Positions 1 to 9,356 are shown, counted from the stretch's first letter. The stretch is 64,000 nt of DNA from CADEED01 sp963842515 (GCA_963842515.1 CAWJGO010000005.1:434001-498000); one strand, 5' to 3'. The notes: generated from the sequence alone by a model not told the origin. Numbers and translations are program-made.

Positions 1-1
1 G

Positions 2-241
2 ACGCAGCCGAAGGCGAAGCCGGGTGAATTCCTCATGAGAAAGCTCAGCTATGACGGCCGCTTGTTCGATTCGAGGAGCGGTACGCTCACCATCTCGCAC
101 TTTGGCTCGCGTGGTGTGGAAGGCTCGTTCACCATCGACGGCGTGGAGATGGTCGAGGGTGGACCGCCGATCCATATCGAAGGCACGTTCGACATTCCCT
201 GCAACGGCGGCGCGTACGAAAGCGAGTGCCGGACGAATTAG
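2..241 (+). CDS. Partial hypothetical protein (C-terminal end)
   Basis: The reading frame is open from the first bases of the window to a TAG at 239-241, so this is probably the tail of a gene that begins upstream. An internal ATG at 35 would give 68 residues, but nothing marks it as a true start. The visible part is rich in short beta-strand-like stretches and glycine, with 'GTFDIPC' near the end, as in small secreted or lipoprotein beta domains. I do not recognise a family. It is convergent with the membrane protein at 245-1294, with only three bases between the stops. Confidence 0.45.
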   Translation, partial: TQPKAKPGEFLMRKLSYDGRLFDSRSGTLTISHFGSRGVEGSFTIDGVEMVEGGPPIHIEGTFDIPCNGGAYESECRTN

Positions 242-244
242 CGG

Positions 245-1294
245 TCAGGCAATGTGAATCGTGGATGCGCCGCTGGCCCGCGACTTGCTCACACGCAGCG
301 CGAGACGGATCAGCAGAACTGTGGCGATCACATCGAGAATGATCTTGCCGTAAAGATCGAGCTTCGAGGTGGCGTAGATGAAGCCGAAGAAATTCACCGC
401 CATGGTGGCGATGACGGCGCCGAGCACCAGGCTCACGCGGTGGGAGTCCCACCAGGCGGGATGCGCGGCGTATCGGGGCAGCAGGTAGATAGCGAGTGCT
501 GCGATCGCAAGACCTACCGCCACGGCTAGGCCCGGCGGAAACGTGGGCCGGATGCCGAAGGCGAGCAGGACCATGCCGTACCACGCGCTGGCGGCAACCG
601 CCGCGCCCAACGCCAATAACCAGGGACTCGGCGGCGGCAAGGGCACGCTGACACCGGTGAGGGCGCGGCGCCCCGGGCCGATGGCGGCGAAGATCAGCGC
701 CGCCATCGTGAAGCTCGCGAGCAGCACATGGGTCATCGGCGGATTGAAGGCGGGCTGGTGGAACACCTGTACGCGTGCGATCTGTGTCCACAGAAACCAA
801 GCGGGAAAACACGCCAGCACGAAGAGGGCGCCCACCACCCAGGTGCTCCAGGTCTTCAGCCACGGTACGTCGCGGCGCGAGCGGAAAATGAGCTCGGTGA
901 GCACGATGGGAATGAACACCACGAACACCGCTTCGTAGAACAACGCCCACAGGAAATAGACGTAGTTGACGTCCCAGGCGCGCGCGAATGGCGGGTAGCC
1001 CGGGAAAATCTGCAGCACCATCGGCGCCACGGAAGTCTGCTGGATCAGGAATTCTTCGGCGATGGACAGCGCGAAGGCGAGCAACAGCATGTTGAGCCAG
1101 CCAAGGCGCCAGCGGCGCACGGCTTCACGAATCAGCAGCGCTCCGCCACCCCAGATGGCGACTTCGATGGGAAACACGAAAATCGCCGAGATGCGGGTGG
1201 CGCCGGGGAGCACCTCGGCAATGAGCGGAGCCAGCAGCACCAGTGACCATGCCGGGGCGGGATGTGCCAATCGGGGGTTCGGCGAGTTGTCCAT
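245..1294 (-). CDS. Multi-pass membrane protein of unknown function
   Basis: The 349-residue product has about eight or nine hydrophobic segments that look like membrane helices, spread from residue 15 to about 330. A 'SIAEEFLIQQTS' segment near residue 78-89 has paired glutamates in or beside a helix, faintly like CPBP-type membrane proteases, but the other expected motifs (EExxxR, FxxxH, HxxxN/D) are not evident. Short soluble loops carry Arg-rich patches such as 'FRSRRDVPW'. No function can be assigned. The gene ends head-to-head with the partial gene at 2-241 and lies downstream of the AraC regulator on the same strand. Confidence 0.75.
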   Translation of the reverse strand: MDNSPNPRLAHPAPAWSLVLLAPLIAEVLPGATRISAIFVFPIEVAIWGGGALLIREAVRRWRLGWLNMLLLAFALSIAEEFLIQQTSVAPMVLQIFPGYPPFARAWDVNYVYFLWALFYEAVFVVFIPIVLTELIFRSRRDVPWLKTWSTWVVGALFVLACFPAWFLWTQIARVQVFHQPAFNPPMTHVLLASFTMAALIFAAIGPGRRALTGVSVPLPPPSPWLLALGAAVAASAWYGMVLLAFGIRPTFPPGLAVAVGLAIAALAIYLLPRYAAHPAWWDSHRVSLVLGAVIATMAVNFFGFIYATSKLDLYGKIILDVIATVLLIRLALRVSKSRASGASTIHIA

Positions 1295-1328
1295 GGACAG
1301 GCATGTTAGGAGTCGCGCGCCGCAGCAT

Positions 1329-2234
1329 TTAAGTGATAGCTGTCAGTTCACCCGCGTGAGAAACGCTGGCACGCGGACCGGCGAGCTCCGACTGCAGCAG
1401 ATGATCGGTGATGTGCATCGTCTGCGGCAGCCTGGCGGCGAGCTTGGCGCCCGGCGCCATCCCGGTGAACAGGCGGAATTCGCGGTTGAAATGTGACTGG
1501 TCGTAGAACCCATCCAGTGCGGCCGACAATGACCGGCGCGGCGTATCCGGCGCGAGCAATGCGGAATAGGCCCGCTTGAAGCGGATGACGCGCGCGTATT
1601 GCTTGGGGGTCATGCCGGTGGCGGAGCAGAAGCTGCGTTCGAGATTGCGCGAATCGACGCGCGCATCACGCGCCCATTGCATGATGGAAGTCGTACCCCG
1701 GTCGCGGTGAATCTTGCGTAGCAGCGCATCCGCGGCCGAGGATTCGCTGCGCAGGCGGCGCATCGCCTGCAGCAGAAAGCCGTCGAGCAATGAGGCGACG
1801 GCACTCGTAGCCCCGGCGACCGCGATCTTTTCTTCGAGCTCGAGCAGGCCGGCATCGCCCAGATCGCGCAGCGACAGTGTCGCATCTCGAAATTCATGCA
1901 AAGGGCAACCGATGAGCGCGCGCAGGAACCTCGATTCCAGTTTCACTCCCGCCAGCTTCACCGCCGCCGAGGCGTGGGTGGCGACCGAGTGTGAACGCCC
2001 ACCGATGAGGTAGCTGCCACGCATGTGCACGCCGCGTTCGCGCGCGCCGAGCCGCCAGCGCTCGAAGCCGGTGGTGTCGCGATTGAAGACGATCTCCGAG
2101 TAACCATCGGGAATCAGCAGGTCTTCGCCGTGCGCAAAGCGCTCGCGCGGGCGGGGCGGTGCCTCTTCCACCAACCAGTAACACAGCACGTGCCCGCGGA
2201 GGCGCGGGTCGGGAGCGATGCACCAGTAGCGCAT
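1329..2234 (-). CDS. AraC-family transcriptional regulator
   Basis: The 301-residue protein has an N-terminal sensor domain (DUF6597-like, with 'CYWLVEE' and 'LLIPDGYSEIVFN') followed by a C-terminal AraC DNA-binding domain of about 100 residues. The second helix-turn-helix shows the typical pattern 'DQSHFNREFRLFTGMAPG', and the first lies around 'SIMQWARDARVDSRNLERSF'. I chose the ATG at 2234; a GTG at 2261 would add nine residues. It is transcribed away from the molybdenum hydroxylase genes beginning at 2333, with about 100 bases between them. A local regulator of that pair is therefore plausible, but this is inference from position only. Confidence 0.88.
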   Translation of the reverse strand: MRYWCIAPDPRLRGHVLCYWLVEEAPPRPRERFAHGEDLLIPDGYSEIVFNRDTTGFERWRLGARERGVHMRGSYLIGGRSHSVATHASAAVKLAGVKLESRFLRALIGCPLHEFRDATLSLRDLGDAGLLELEEKIAVAGATSAVASLLDGFLLQAMRRLRSESSAADALLRKIHRDRGTTSIMQWARDARVDSRNLERSFCSATGMTPKQYARVIRFKRAYSALLAPDTPRRSLSAALDGFYDQSHFNREFRLFTGMAPGAKLAARLPQTMHITDHLLQSELAGPRASVSHAGELTAIT

Positions 2235-2332
2235 GTCTTCGCTGACGAGAGTGGGATGCACCCGCGGATCGTAGCAGTGCCGCCACCGAATTTTTACAAG
2301 ACAGCGGCCGGCAGGAACGAAATCCTACCGCC
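2235..2332. promoter_or_regulatory. Divergent promoter region between AraC regulator and IorAB-type genes
   Basis: This 98-base gap separates the divergent AraC-type gene and the oxidoreductase operon, so it must hold promoters for both directions. I see an AT-rich patch near 2290-2300 ('gaatttttacaag') and a purine-rich stretch 'gcaggaacgaaa' at 2311-2322 that may serve as a weak ribosome-binding site for the GTG at 2333. No clear operator repeat is visible. Confidence 0.4.
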
Positions 2333-2785
2333 GTGAAATACACGCTTACGGTAAATGGCGCACGGCACAGGGTTGAGGTGGATGACCCGGCCATGCCGCT
2401 GCTGTGGGTCATTCGCGACTTCGTCGGCCTCACGGGCACGAAGTACGGCTGCGGCCTGGGTCACTGCGGTGCCTGCACCGTGCACCTCGACGGCCACGCC
2501 ACCCGCTCGTGCTCGGTGCCGATCTCGGCCGCCGCCGGCAAGGCCATCACTACCATCGAAGGCCTGTCCACCGATGGTCAACATCCGCTGCAGCGGGCCT
2601 GGGAGGAATGCGATGTGCCCCAGTGCGGTTACTGCCAGGCGGGGCAGCTGATGAGCGCCGCCGCGTTGCTGCGCGTCAACCCCAAGCCGACGGATTCGCA
2701 AATCACCGAGGCGATGGCGGGCAACCTGTGCCGATGCGGCACCTACCAGCGCATTCACCGCGCCATCAAGAAGGCCAGCGCGTGA
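2333..2785 (+). CDS. (2Fe-2S)-binding small subunit of molybdenum hydroxylase (isoquinoline 1-oxidoreductase type)
   Basis: The 150-residue product matches the xanthine-oxidase-family small subunit. A plant-type [2Fe-2S] site is formed by C40, C45, C48 and C60, and the second cluster by C98, C101, C133 and C135 within 'QCGYCQAGQ' and 'NLCRCGTY'. The protein passes electrons from the molybdenum cofactor in the large subunit encoded next. There is no signal peptide; small subunits of this type are usually exported by the Tat pathway together with the signal-bearing large subunit. The start is GTG. The stop overlaps the large-subunit GTG by four bases (GTGA), indicating translational coupling. 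Substrate is unknown; aldehydes or N-heterocycles are typical for the family. Confidence 0.93.
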   Translation: MKYTLTVNGARHRVEVDDPAMPLLWVIRDFVGLTGTKYGCGLGHCGACTVHLDGHATRSCSVPISAAAGKAITTIEGLSTDGQHPLQRAWEECDVPQCGYCQAGQLMSAAALLRVNPKPTDSQITEAMAGNLCRCGTYQRIHRAIKKASA

Positions 2786-4992
2786 GGCGCCGTGAGTTCG
2801 TCCGTGATTCGCTGCTGGCTGCCGGTGGATTGACGCTGTGCGTCAGCATGTCGGCCAACGAGTTGACCGTGGCCAAGCCGGCCGCGGGCGCCATTCCTCG
2901 AGCCGGCATGTTGGGCGATTTCCTGCGCGTGACCTCGACGGGCGACGTGCGCTTTCTTATCGTCAAGCACGAGATGGGCCAGGCACTCTCCACGGCGCTG
3001 GCGCAGATCCTGTGCGAGGAGCTGGCGGCCGACTGGTCGCGCGTACACATCGAGTTCCCGCTGGTGGACATGCGGCGCTGGGAGAACGACCGCTACGGTG
3101 GCCACGGCACGGGTGGCAGCTGCAGCGTCACCTATTCATACGACATGTTGCGCCAGGCGGGTGCGACGGCCCGGCACATGCTGGTGGCCGCGGCGGCGAA
3201 GCAGTGGAATGTGCCGGCCACGAGTTGCCGCGCGGATAATCACTTCGTGGTTCACGCAGCCTCGTCGCGGCGGTTGGGGTTTGGTGAGCTGGCGTCGCTG
3301 GCGGCGCAGATGCCGGTGCCGGCGGATGTGCCACTGAAAGCTGACAAACAACAGACGCTCATCGGCTTGGGCAAGACCCACAAGCTCATTCCTGACATCA
3401 CCACCGGCCGCCTCAAATACGGCATCGACACGCAGCTGCCGGGCATGCTCTATGCGCTGGTTGCGCGCTGTCCGGTGTTCAAGGGCAGGATCAAAAGCTA
3501 CGACGCATCGAAGGCACTGACGGTGAACGGTGTGCGCAAGGTATTCACCACGCAGCCGATCGCGGGATATCGCGAGCCGTCTTCCATGGCGCACGACATC
3601 CGTGAAGGCGTGGTGGTGGTGGCGGATTCGTTCTGGGCAGCGCGCAAAGGGCGGGATGCGCTCGAGATCGTCTGGGACGAGGGCGAGAAAGCGCGCTTCA
3701 GCACCGGCGATTTCGAGCGCCTGGCAGCGGAACGCGCGCGTCATCGAACCGACCCCACCGGGTACATCGGCGATGAGAACGCCGTCAGCGACCTCACGAA
3801 GGTGCGGCGCACGCTGCGTGCGTCCTATGTCTATCCACACCAGGTGCACTCCTGCATGGAGGTGCTCAACTGCACGGCGTTCGTCCGCCAGGACGAATGT
3901 GAGATCTGGTGCGGCTCGCAGGTACCGCACCTCATCGTCCGCGAGCTCCAGGGCCTGTTGAATCTTCCGGAGGAAAAAATCCGTGTCCACTTGCTACCCT
4001 CCGGCGGCGGCTTTGGCAGGAGGGCTTATCCGGACAATGGGGTGGAAGCCGCGTTCATCTCGCGCGAGGCCGGCAACGTGCCGGTCAAGATGATGTGGAC
4101 GCGCGAGGACGATCAGACCGTCAACCTCGCGCATCATTTCCAGCACATGGAATATCAGGCGGCCATCGATGCCGACAACAAACTGTTCGCGTGGTACGAA
4201 AAGGAACTGCGCACTTACACCTGGGCGGCAAGGTATTTTGATCCGGAGCTGCCGCAGATGGCTTACGACATTCCCAACATCCGCTACGACTTCGAGGAGC
4301 TCGTCGACCATGAGCTGGTGCAGTCCTCGGCGTGGCGCGGCGTCGTCAGCCATGGGCGCTGCCTGAGCGAGTGCTTCGTCGATGAAATCGCCGTGGCACT
4401 GAAGCGCGATCCGCTCGAATTCCGGCTGTCACTGCTGACGCCAAAACGCGAAGTCGTAGTGAGTCAGGACGGCCGCCTCTCGACCGACCGCATGCGCCGC
4501 GTGCTGACGCTCGCCGCCGAGAAAGCCGGCTGGGGCGGAAAATTACCGCCGGGACGCGGCCGCGGAATCTGCCTGAGTCCGTATGCGCAGACCTGCGTCG
4601 CCGCCATCGCGGAGGTGACGGTGCGCGACGGCAATCTCAAGGTCGACCGCGTCACCGTAGCTGTGGATTGCGGGCGGCTCATCAACCCCTCGAGCGCCGC
4701 GAACCAGATCGAGGGTGGAATCGTGTGGAGCCTCACCGGTCTGCTCTACGGCGGCCTGCCTATCCAGAACGGGCGGGCAGTGAACCGCACCTTTGCCGAC
4801 AACAAGTTGCTGCGCATGAACGAGTGCCCGCAGATCGACGTGCATTTCGTGGGCGGGGACGCCGAGCGGCCGTGGGGCATTGGCGAGGTGTCAACGCCTG
4901 TCGGAGCGCCAGCGGTGCTGAACGCCATCTATGCGGCCACCGGAAAGCGGCTCCGCAAATTGCCGATCGAGGGGGTATCGCTGGCCGTCTAG
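2782..4992 (+). CDS. Molybdopterin-binding large subunit of xanthine-oxidase-family oxidoreductase (IorB type)
   Basis: From the GTG at 2782 the protein has 736 residues, usual for IorB-like subunits. The open frame extends upstream to 2404, but that part overlaps the small subunit and is not real. The N-terminus carries a twin-arginine signal ('RRREFVRDSLLAAGG'). Cofactor-domain signatures are visible: 'GSCSVTYSYDMLRQAG', the glycine-rich 'SGGGFGRRAY', and 'WGIGEVSTP' near the C-terminus, with the presumed catalytic base at about E702. The partner with the two [2Fe-2S] clusters is encoded immediately upstream. No cytochrome c subunit or XdhC-type maturation gene is adjacent, so the electron acceptor and accessory protein must come from elsewhere. 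Confidence 0.92.
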   Translation: MRRREFVRDSLLAAGGLTLCVSMSANELTVAKPAAGAIPRAGMLGDFLRVTSTGDVRFLIVKHEMGQALSTALAQILCEELAADWSRVHIEFPLVDMRRWENDRYGGHGTGGSCSVTYSYDMLRQAGATARHMLVAAAAKQWNVPATSCRADNHFVVHAASSRRLGFGELASLAAQMPVPADVPLKADKQQTLIGLGKTHKLIPDITTGRLKYGIDTQLPGMLYALVARCPVFKGRIKSYDASKALTVNGVRKVFTTQPIAGYREPSSMAHDIREGVVVVADSFWAARKGRDALEIVWDEGEKARFSTGDFERLAAERARHRTDPTGYIGDENAVSDLTKVRRTLRASYVYPHQVHSCMEVLNCTAFVRQDECEIWCGSQVPHLIVRELQGLLNLPEEKIRVHLLPSGGGFGRRAYPDNGVEAAFISREAGNVPVKMMWTREDDQTVNLAHHFQHMEYQAAIDADNKLFAWYEKELRTYTWAARYFDPELPQMAYDIPNIRYDFEELVDHELVQSSAWRGVVSHGRCLSECFVDEIAVALKRDPLEFRLSLLTPKREVVVSQDGRLSTDRMRRVLTLAAEKAGWGGKLPPGRGRGICLSPYAQTCVAAIAEVTVRDGNLKVDRVTVAVDCGRLINPSSAANQIEGGIVWSLTGLLYGGLPIQNGRAVNRTFADNKLLRMNECPQIDVHFVGGDAERPWGIGEVSTPVGAPAVLNAIYAATGKRLRKLPIEGVSLAV

Positions 4993-5241
4993 GACCGCCA
5001 ACCGCGGCCCGGGCGTCCGCCTGAAGCGCCGCGCATTATTGATGGGATTCTTGCGTCGCAAGTGAGTCATTTGCGGGTCACGCGACATTACTCATGTGGG
5101 CACGCATTGACGCCTGCCATGGACGCAAGACTGCTTCGGTCCTCCAGGATGGATGTCCGTACAGGCGCGGTGAGGTCACGGACGACTTCGCCGCGTGATT
5201 GCATCCGATTCAGGAAGCGTTAAGCAGCGCGAGCCTAATCT

Positions 5242-5266
5242 GGCGCCAAGCTCAAGCTTTGGTGCC
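5242..5266. promoter_or_regulatory. Inverted repeat just upstream of the lipoprotein start
   Basis: The arms 'GGCGCCAAGCT' and 'AGCTTTGGTGCC' are complementary with one bulge and almost no loop. The element ends three bases before the ATG at 5270, where a ribosome-binding site would lie. It could be an operator or an RNA hairpin that limits translation of the lipoprotein gene. Both are inference; the symmetry is seen directly. The remaining intergenic DNA from 4993 to 5241 shows no convincing gene. Confidence 0.35.
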
Positions 5267-5269
5267 GTC

Positions 5270-5614
5270 ATGACTCGAACCCTTCCGCTGATCGCCGCTT
5301 CAATCCTGTTGCTCAACCTCGCGGCCTGCGCCACCGGCAAACAGTGGTCCGTCTCCGGCGGAGATCGCGACGACGGCGTAGTCCGACTGTCCTACGAATA
5401 CAGCGAGTTCAAGCAGCCCGACTTGAGCGACGAGCAGGCCCGGAAAATCGCCGCCAGCCGCTGTAACGGCTGGGGCTACGACGATGCCGAACCCATCGCC
5501 GGCCAGATCCGCCAGTGCAGCAACATGGATGGGTCCAATTGCGACTTATGGACGGTCACCCGCGAATATCAGTGCACCGAGAATGCGTCGTTCGCGAGCC
5601 ACTTGTCGAAGTAG
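5270..5614 (+). CDS. Small hypothetical lipoprotein
   Basis: From the ATG at 5270 the product is 114 residues with a lipoprotein signal: a hydrophobic core 'LPLIAASILLLNL' followed by the lipobox 'LAAC', cysteine near residue 18. The open frame begins at 5195, but the extra 25 residues would bury the signal peptide. The mature part is polar, with four further cysteines ('CNGWGYDD', 'CSNMDGSNCDLW', 'YQC') that could form disulphides in the periplasm. I do not recognise the family. The gene is convergent with the S15 hydrolase, six bases apart. Confidence 0.72.
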   Translation: MTRTLPLIAASILLLNLAACATGKQWSVSGGDRDDGVVRLSYEYSEFKQPDLSDEQARKIAASRCNGWGYDDAEPIAGQIRQCSNMDGSNCDLWTVTREYQCTENASFASHLSK

Positions 5615-5619
5615 GTTTC

Positions 5620-7350
5620 TTACCTGGGCATGCCTGGCTTCACCGCGAAAGAATTGTCGAGCGGGATCTCGAAGTAGCTGCCGCTCTGTATCTCGATGGT
5701 GAGCGGCTCGCCGGCGTCCTTCACCGACTCGTCGCTCACATCCTTGCCCGTGCCGTAGTTGACCTGCGCGCTGGGGTTCTTGACGGTATCCAGCAGCACC
5801 AACAACCGTGATCCGGGCAGCATCTGCCTGCTGACCATCGTCGATTCGAATTTCACCTTCTCCGGCTTGCCAGGCGAGAGCAGTCGCCGTTTGGTCGGGT
5901 CTTGCGCGTAGCTCGCGCGATGCAGCGCATAGCCCAAGTGGAAAAGCTTGCCGTCCGGCATGGCTTCGTAAACCGTGACCCCGAGGTCGAAGTCTTTCTT
6001 GTTGATCACCACGGTGAGCTCACCCGTGAACGAGCCGCTGACGACGGTGGGAGCCTCGAACGGCTGGCTGATGAAAATGCTCTCGGTGATGTGCGACAGC
6101 GGTCCCTGCACGATGGGCCACGGGTAGTAGTGGAAATTGTGAAACTTCACGCGGTCGGCGAGATCCACCTCGTGGGTGGTGATCGGCCCCGCCGGCGGCT
6201 GCTGGCCGACCAGCGATAACGAACCCGCGCTCTTCTGCGCGGAAAAATACTGGCGCATCGGTACGCCGCCGTGCACGGCGCCGAGCGATGTCGTGTGGCG
6301 CCACACATTCGCGCCCATCACCTCATAGTTGATGTTGTTCTTGAGCAGCGGCGGTTTGGGCTTGCCGCGCAACACGTAGTCCATGAACTGCAGTTTCAAT
6401 TCCTGCGAGTCGATCTGCGCCACCGGGTCGATGGTGTATTCGCGCAGGACATCCGGCTTCTTGCGGGCGTGGGTGCCGAAGTGGTCGTACGGGCCGATGA
6501 CCAGGTAGTGCTCGGGCTGGCGACCGTACGCCAGGTGCTGCTTCATGTGCTGCAGCGCCGAGACCTGTCCGTCGTCGTAATAGCCCGTGATCGTGAGCAC
6601 TGGAATGTTCACGCGCGCGAAGTCGCGCTCATACGGGACCATGGCCTGCCAGTACTTGTCGAACGCCGGGTGCATGAGCCAGCGTTGAAGCAGTGGGTTG
6701 GGCGTGCCATCGAGGACGTCAATGTCCCGAAAGGGTCGGCCACTCACGAACCAGTTGCGCGCCAGGCTCCACCAGCGCTCACCGTCGGCGTTCAGCGGCT
6801 CATCGAGCAGCTTGTTGTTGGTGACGTAGAAGGGCCACTGGTAGTTAGCGGTGAGGAAGACATTGTTGTGCATGGGCAGGCCCTGCCCGGGGATGGACGC
6901 CGCCGAGACCGCGATGCCCTTGAGCGCGGGGTGTCTGCGCTTGGTCGCGGCCCACGCGGTGAAGCCCGAATAGCTGCCGCCGATCATGCCCACCTTGCCG
7001 TCACTCCAGGGCTGCTTGACGATCCAGTCCAGGACCGCGTGCGTGTCCGCGGCGTCGTGCTCGTAGGGGACTATCGGGTCAGGGCTCAGGCGCTTGCCGC
7101 GAACGTCGGCCACGACGCCGGCGTAACCGCGCGCCGCGAACTCTGCGGCCTGCGCCTTCAGCGCCTCAGGGTTCGTGTAGATGTCGAACACCATGATCGT
7201 CGGGATACGACCTGCCGGCAGGGGATCTGGCAGGGCTACCGTGGCCGACAGCGTGGCGCCGTCGCCGGTCTTGATCATCACGTCGTCGCCGAAGGCGAGG
7301 CCTGAGAAGGCTAACAGGGCAGGGACCCAGAACGATGAGGTGTGGCGCAT
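5620..7350 (-). CDS. CocE/NonD family (peptidase S15) alpha/beta hydrolase
   Basis: The 576-residue protein has a Sec signal peptide (residues 1 to about 21), then the S15-type alpha/beta-hydrolase fold. The nucleophile is S126 in 'GGSYSG'. The probable acid is in 'TGYYDDGQV' near residue 257 and the histidine in 'GPYDHFG'. The C-terminal region is the jelly-roll domain of X-Pro dipeptidyl-peptidase-like and cocaine-esterase-like enzymes. It is probably a periplasmic acyl, ester or peptide hydrolase; substrate cannot be read from the sequence. Its start codon lies only 26 bases from that of the divergent TPR gene at 7377. Confidence 0.9.
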   Translation of the reverse strand: MRHTSSFWVPALLAFSGLAFGDDVMIKTGDGATLSATVALPDPLPAGRIPTIMVFDIYTNPEALKAQAAEFAARGYAGVVADVRGKRLSPDPIVPYEHDAADTHAVLDWIVKQPWSDGKVGMIGGSYSGFTAWAATKRRHPALKGIAVSAASIPGQGLPMHNNVFLTANYQWPFYVTNNKLLDEPLNADGERWWSLARNWFVSGRPFRDIDVLDGTPNPLLQRWLMHPAFDKYWQAMVPYERDFARVNIPVLTITGYYDDGQVSALQHMKQHLAYGRQPEHYLVIGPYDHFGTHARKKPDVLREYTIDPVAQIDSQELKLQFMDYVLRGKPKPPLLKNNINYEVMGANVWRHTTSLGAVHGGVPMRQYFSAQKSAGSLSLVGQQPPAGPITTHEVDLADRVKFHNFHYYPWPIVQGPLSHITESIFISQPFEAPTVVSGSFTGELTVVINKKDFDLGVTVYEAMPDGKLFHLGYALHRASYAQDPTKRRLLSPGKPEKVKFESTMVSRQMLPGSRLLVLLDTVKNPSAQVNYGTGKDVSDESVKDAGEPLTIEIQSGSYFEIPLDNSFAVKPGMPR

Positions 7351-7376
7351 GTGTACAAGTGTAAGCTGACCGCCCC

Positions 7377-9356
7377 ATGTCCATCATCGACCGTATCCTC
7401 GGCCGCACCCCCAGCGAAGGGCCGCAGATACATGCACCGGGCAAGCCCGCGCCTGCTGGTCCCGGGCCTATCAACCAATTGCCGGCGTTGGCTATCTCTG
7501 TAACCGAGCCGGCCGCCGCCACGGCAAGTGAAGGCCTGATCCGGATCTATGACCAGTTCGGCCGAAAAGTGGAAATCGGGCGGGAGGCATGGCGCAAGGA
7601 TGTGCTGCTGCCCAACCTCAAGGCCCACCGCAGCAACTCCGACGCGCTCTACGACCTCATCCTCAGCGCGCTGAACGACGATTTCGCGGCGGATGTGCTC
7701 GAATCCGCGCGGTTCCTCGCCGAGCATGACCCGAAGCCGCAACGGGGTGCGGTGGTGTTAGGCGCCGTGCTGCTGCAACTCAAGGATCACGAGGGGGCAC
7801 GCGCGTTTCTCGAGGGCGCCATCGCCCGGCATGGCGAGAATTCCTATCTACTGGCGAACCTGGCGCGTGCCTATTCGGCCGGCGGCGACGACGCGCGTGC
7901 GCAGGCACTCATCTGGCACTCGCTGCAGCTCGAACCCAACGATGAGACTTCGCTGAACTGGATGATTTCCAGGGCGAACGCTGCGGGCGGGCCGGACGCC
8001 GTGCTGGCTGCTTACGCACGCGCGGCGGCGCTCCCGGGCAGCTGGCGGCCGCAGTTGTGGCTGGCGCGGTATGCGCTGCAGCGCGGAGACCTCGCCGAAG
8101 CGACGCGTTTGTATGAAGACATACTGGCGCGCGTGAAGCCCGTGCCCGGGGACTTGCTGATGCAGCTGAGCGGCGATCTCGGCAATGGCGGGCACACCGA
8201 GCTGCTGGTGCGCCTGACGCAGCCGCGCTTCGATCTCGGCGCGCACGGCCTCTCGGTGGGCAACAACCTGCTGCGCGGCTATGTCGAGCTCGGCATGTTC
8301 GCCGAAGCGCGCAAGCTGCTCGAGCAGCTCTATTCACTGCAACGCCCGGACTGGCGCGAGCACCTAATCCACTGGGAGCAGAAGCTCGATGACGCCGAGA
8401 AACGCTACGGCGAGGTGAACGCGCCGCTCGAGGTGGTGGTCATGAAACTCGACCAGCCGGTTTGGGCACGCGGAGTGCTCGGGTTCGACTCGGTGCTTCC
8501 GGCCAAGACGTCGGCCGCTCCTCGAATTCATTTTGTTTGCGGCAGCGGCGAGGCCGATGATGAAGCCGGCGGCAAGGTGGTTTCTCAGCCCACCAACGAT
8601 CTCGGACGCATCGCGCGGGCGCTGCCGATGTTCCTGGCCGAGGAGCTCTATCTACGGACCAACGCGCGCACGGCGTTCCTGTTGCCGTGGATGAAGCAGG
8701 GTGGCTTCATTCACTCCGCCAAACCATGGACGCGTGCCTTCCTTCCCCCGGATCAGGCGCATCCAGACCTCATCGTCTTTCTGCATGTGGATGCACGCCT
8801 GACGCCGTGGTTGCTCAAGGTGACGATCGAAACCACCCAGCGCGCGGTGGCGCCGGTGATCTTCGAGCAGGCGTTTACGCTCAAAACCGCCGGGCACGAC
8901 GCGCTCACGTTGCTCTACGGGCTGATTCCGCGGCTCACCAGCCTGCAGGCGCTGCGACGCGAGGAGTCGAACTCGGCGCTGGGGACCCCGCCGGCAGAAT
9001 TGCTGCCGGGTTATCTCGCCGCCATCGAGCAGGCGCTGGCCATCGGCCTCGCCGCGCGGCAGACGGGCGGCGAATCGTTCCTGCACCATGAGCGTTCGAT
9101 TTTCGATCACCTGTTCGACGTCGCGTTGCACGGTGACCAGCTGCTGCGTCCGCGCATGCTGTTGGTGAATGCGCTGGAGAACCAGACGCGCCGCCGCCCC
9201 GACATCGCGCGTGAGTACCTGGAAAAACTCGCGCTGCTGCAGCAGCGACACGCGCTGCCGCTGGGCGTCGGCAGTGACCTCGTGGCCAAAGCCGTTGCCG
9301 CCGTGATCGAGAAGGCCAGCATCGAGAACGCGGGCGCAGCCGCGCCTTCGTCGTGA
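7377..9356 (+). CDS. TPR-like repeat protein of unknown function
   Basis: The 659-residue product starts with a Pro/Ala-rich stretch (about residues 15-55). An alpha-helical region with tetratricopeptide-like repeats follows (roughly 80-330, for example 'LLQLKDHEGARAFLEGAIARHGENSYLLANLARAYSAGG'-type helices). A C-terminal half without obvious motifs completes it. No signal peptide or membrane helix is visible, so it is probably cytoplasmic. It overlaps the downstream CPBP gene by four bases (GTGA), so the two are likely made together. Function is unknown; TPR regions generally mediate protein contacts. Confidence 0.75.
   Translation: MSIIDRILGRTPSEGPQIHAPGKPAPAGPGPINQLPALAISVTEPAAATASEGLIRIYDQFGRKVEIGREAWRKDVLLPNLKAHRSNSDALYDLILSALNDDFAADVLESARFLAEHDPKPQRGAVVLGAVLLQLKDHEGARAFLEGAIARHGENSYLLANLARAYSAGGDDARAQALIWHSLQLEPNDETSLNWMISRANAAGGPDAVLAAYARAAALPGSWRPQLWLARYALQRGDLAEATRLYEDILARVKPVPGDLLMQLSGDLGNGGHTELLVRLTQPRFDLGAHGLSVGNNLLRGYVELGMFAEARKLLEQLYSLQRPDWREHLIHWEQKLDDAEKRYGEVNAPLEVVVMKLDQPVWARGVLGFDSVLPAKTSAAPRIHFVCGSGEADDEAGGKVVSQPTNDLGRIARALPMFLAEELYLRTNARTAFLLPWMKQGGFIHSAKPWTRAFLPPDQAHPDLIVFLHVDARLTPWLLKVTIETTQRAVAPVIFEQAFTLKTAGHDALTLLYGLIPRLTSLQALRREESNSALGTPPAELLPGYLAAIEQALAIGLAARQTGGESFLHHERSIFDHLFDVALHGDQLLRPRMLLVNALENQTRRRPDIAREYLEKLALLQQRHALPLGVGSDLVAKAVAAVIEKASIENAGAAAPSS

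Noticed and set aside
2404..4992. Long version (862 residues) of the molybdopterin subunit
   Set aside because: The first 126 residues are an alternate frame of the iron-sulfur subunit; the Tat signal at the GTG at 2782 fixes the start.
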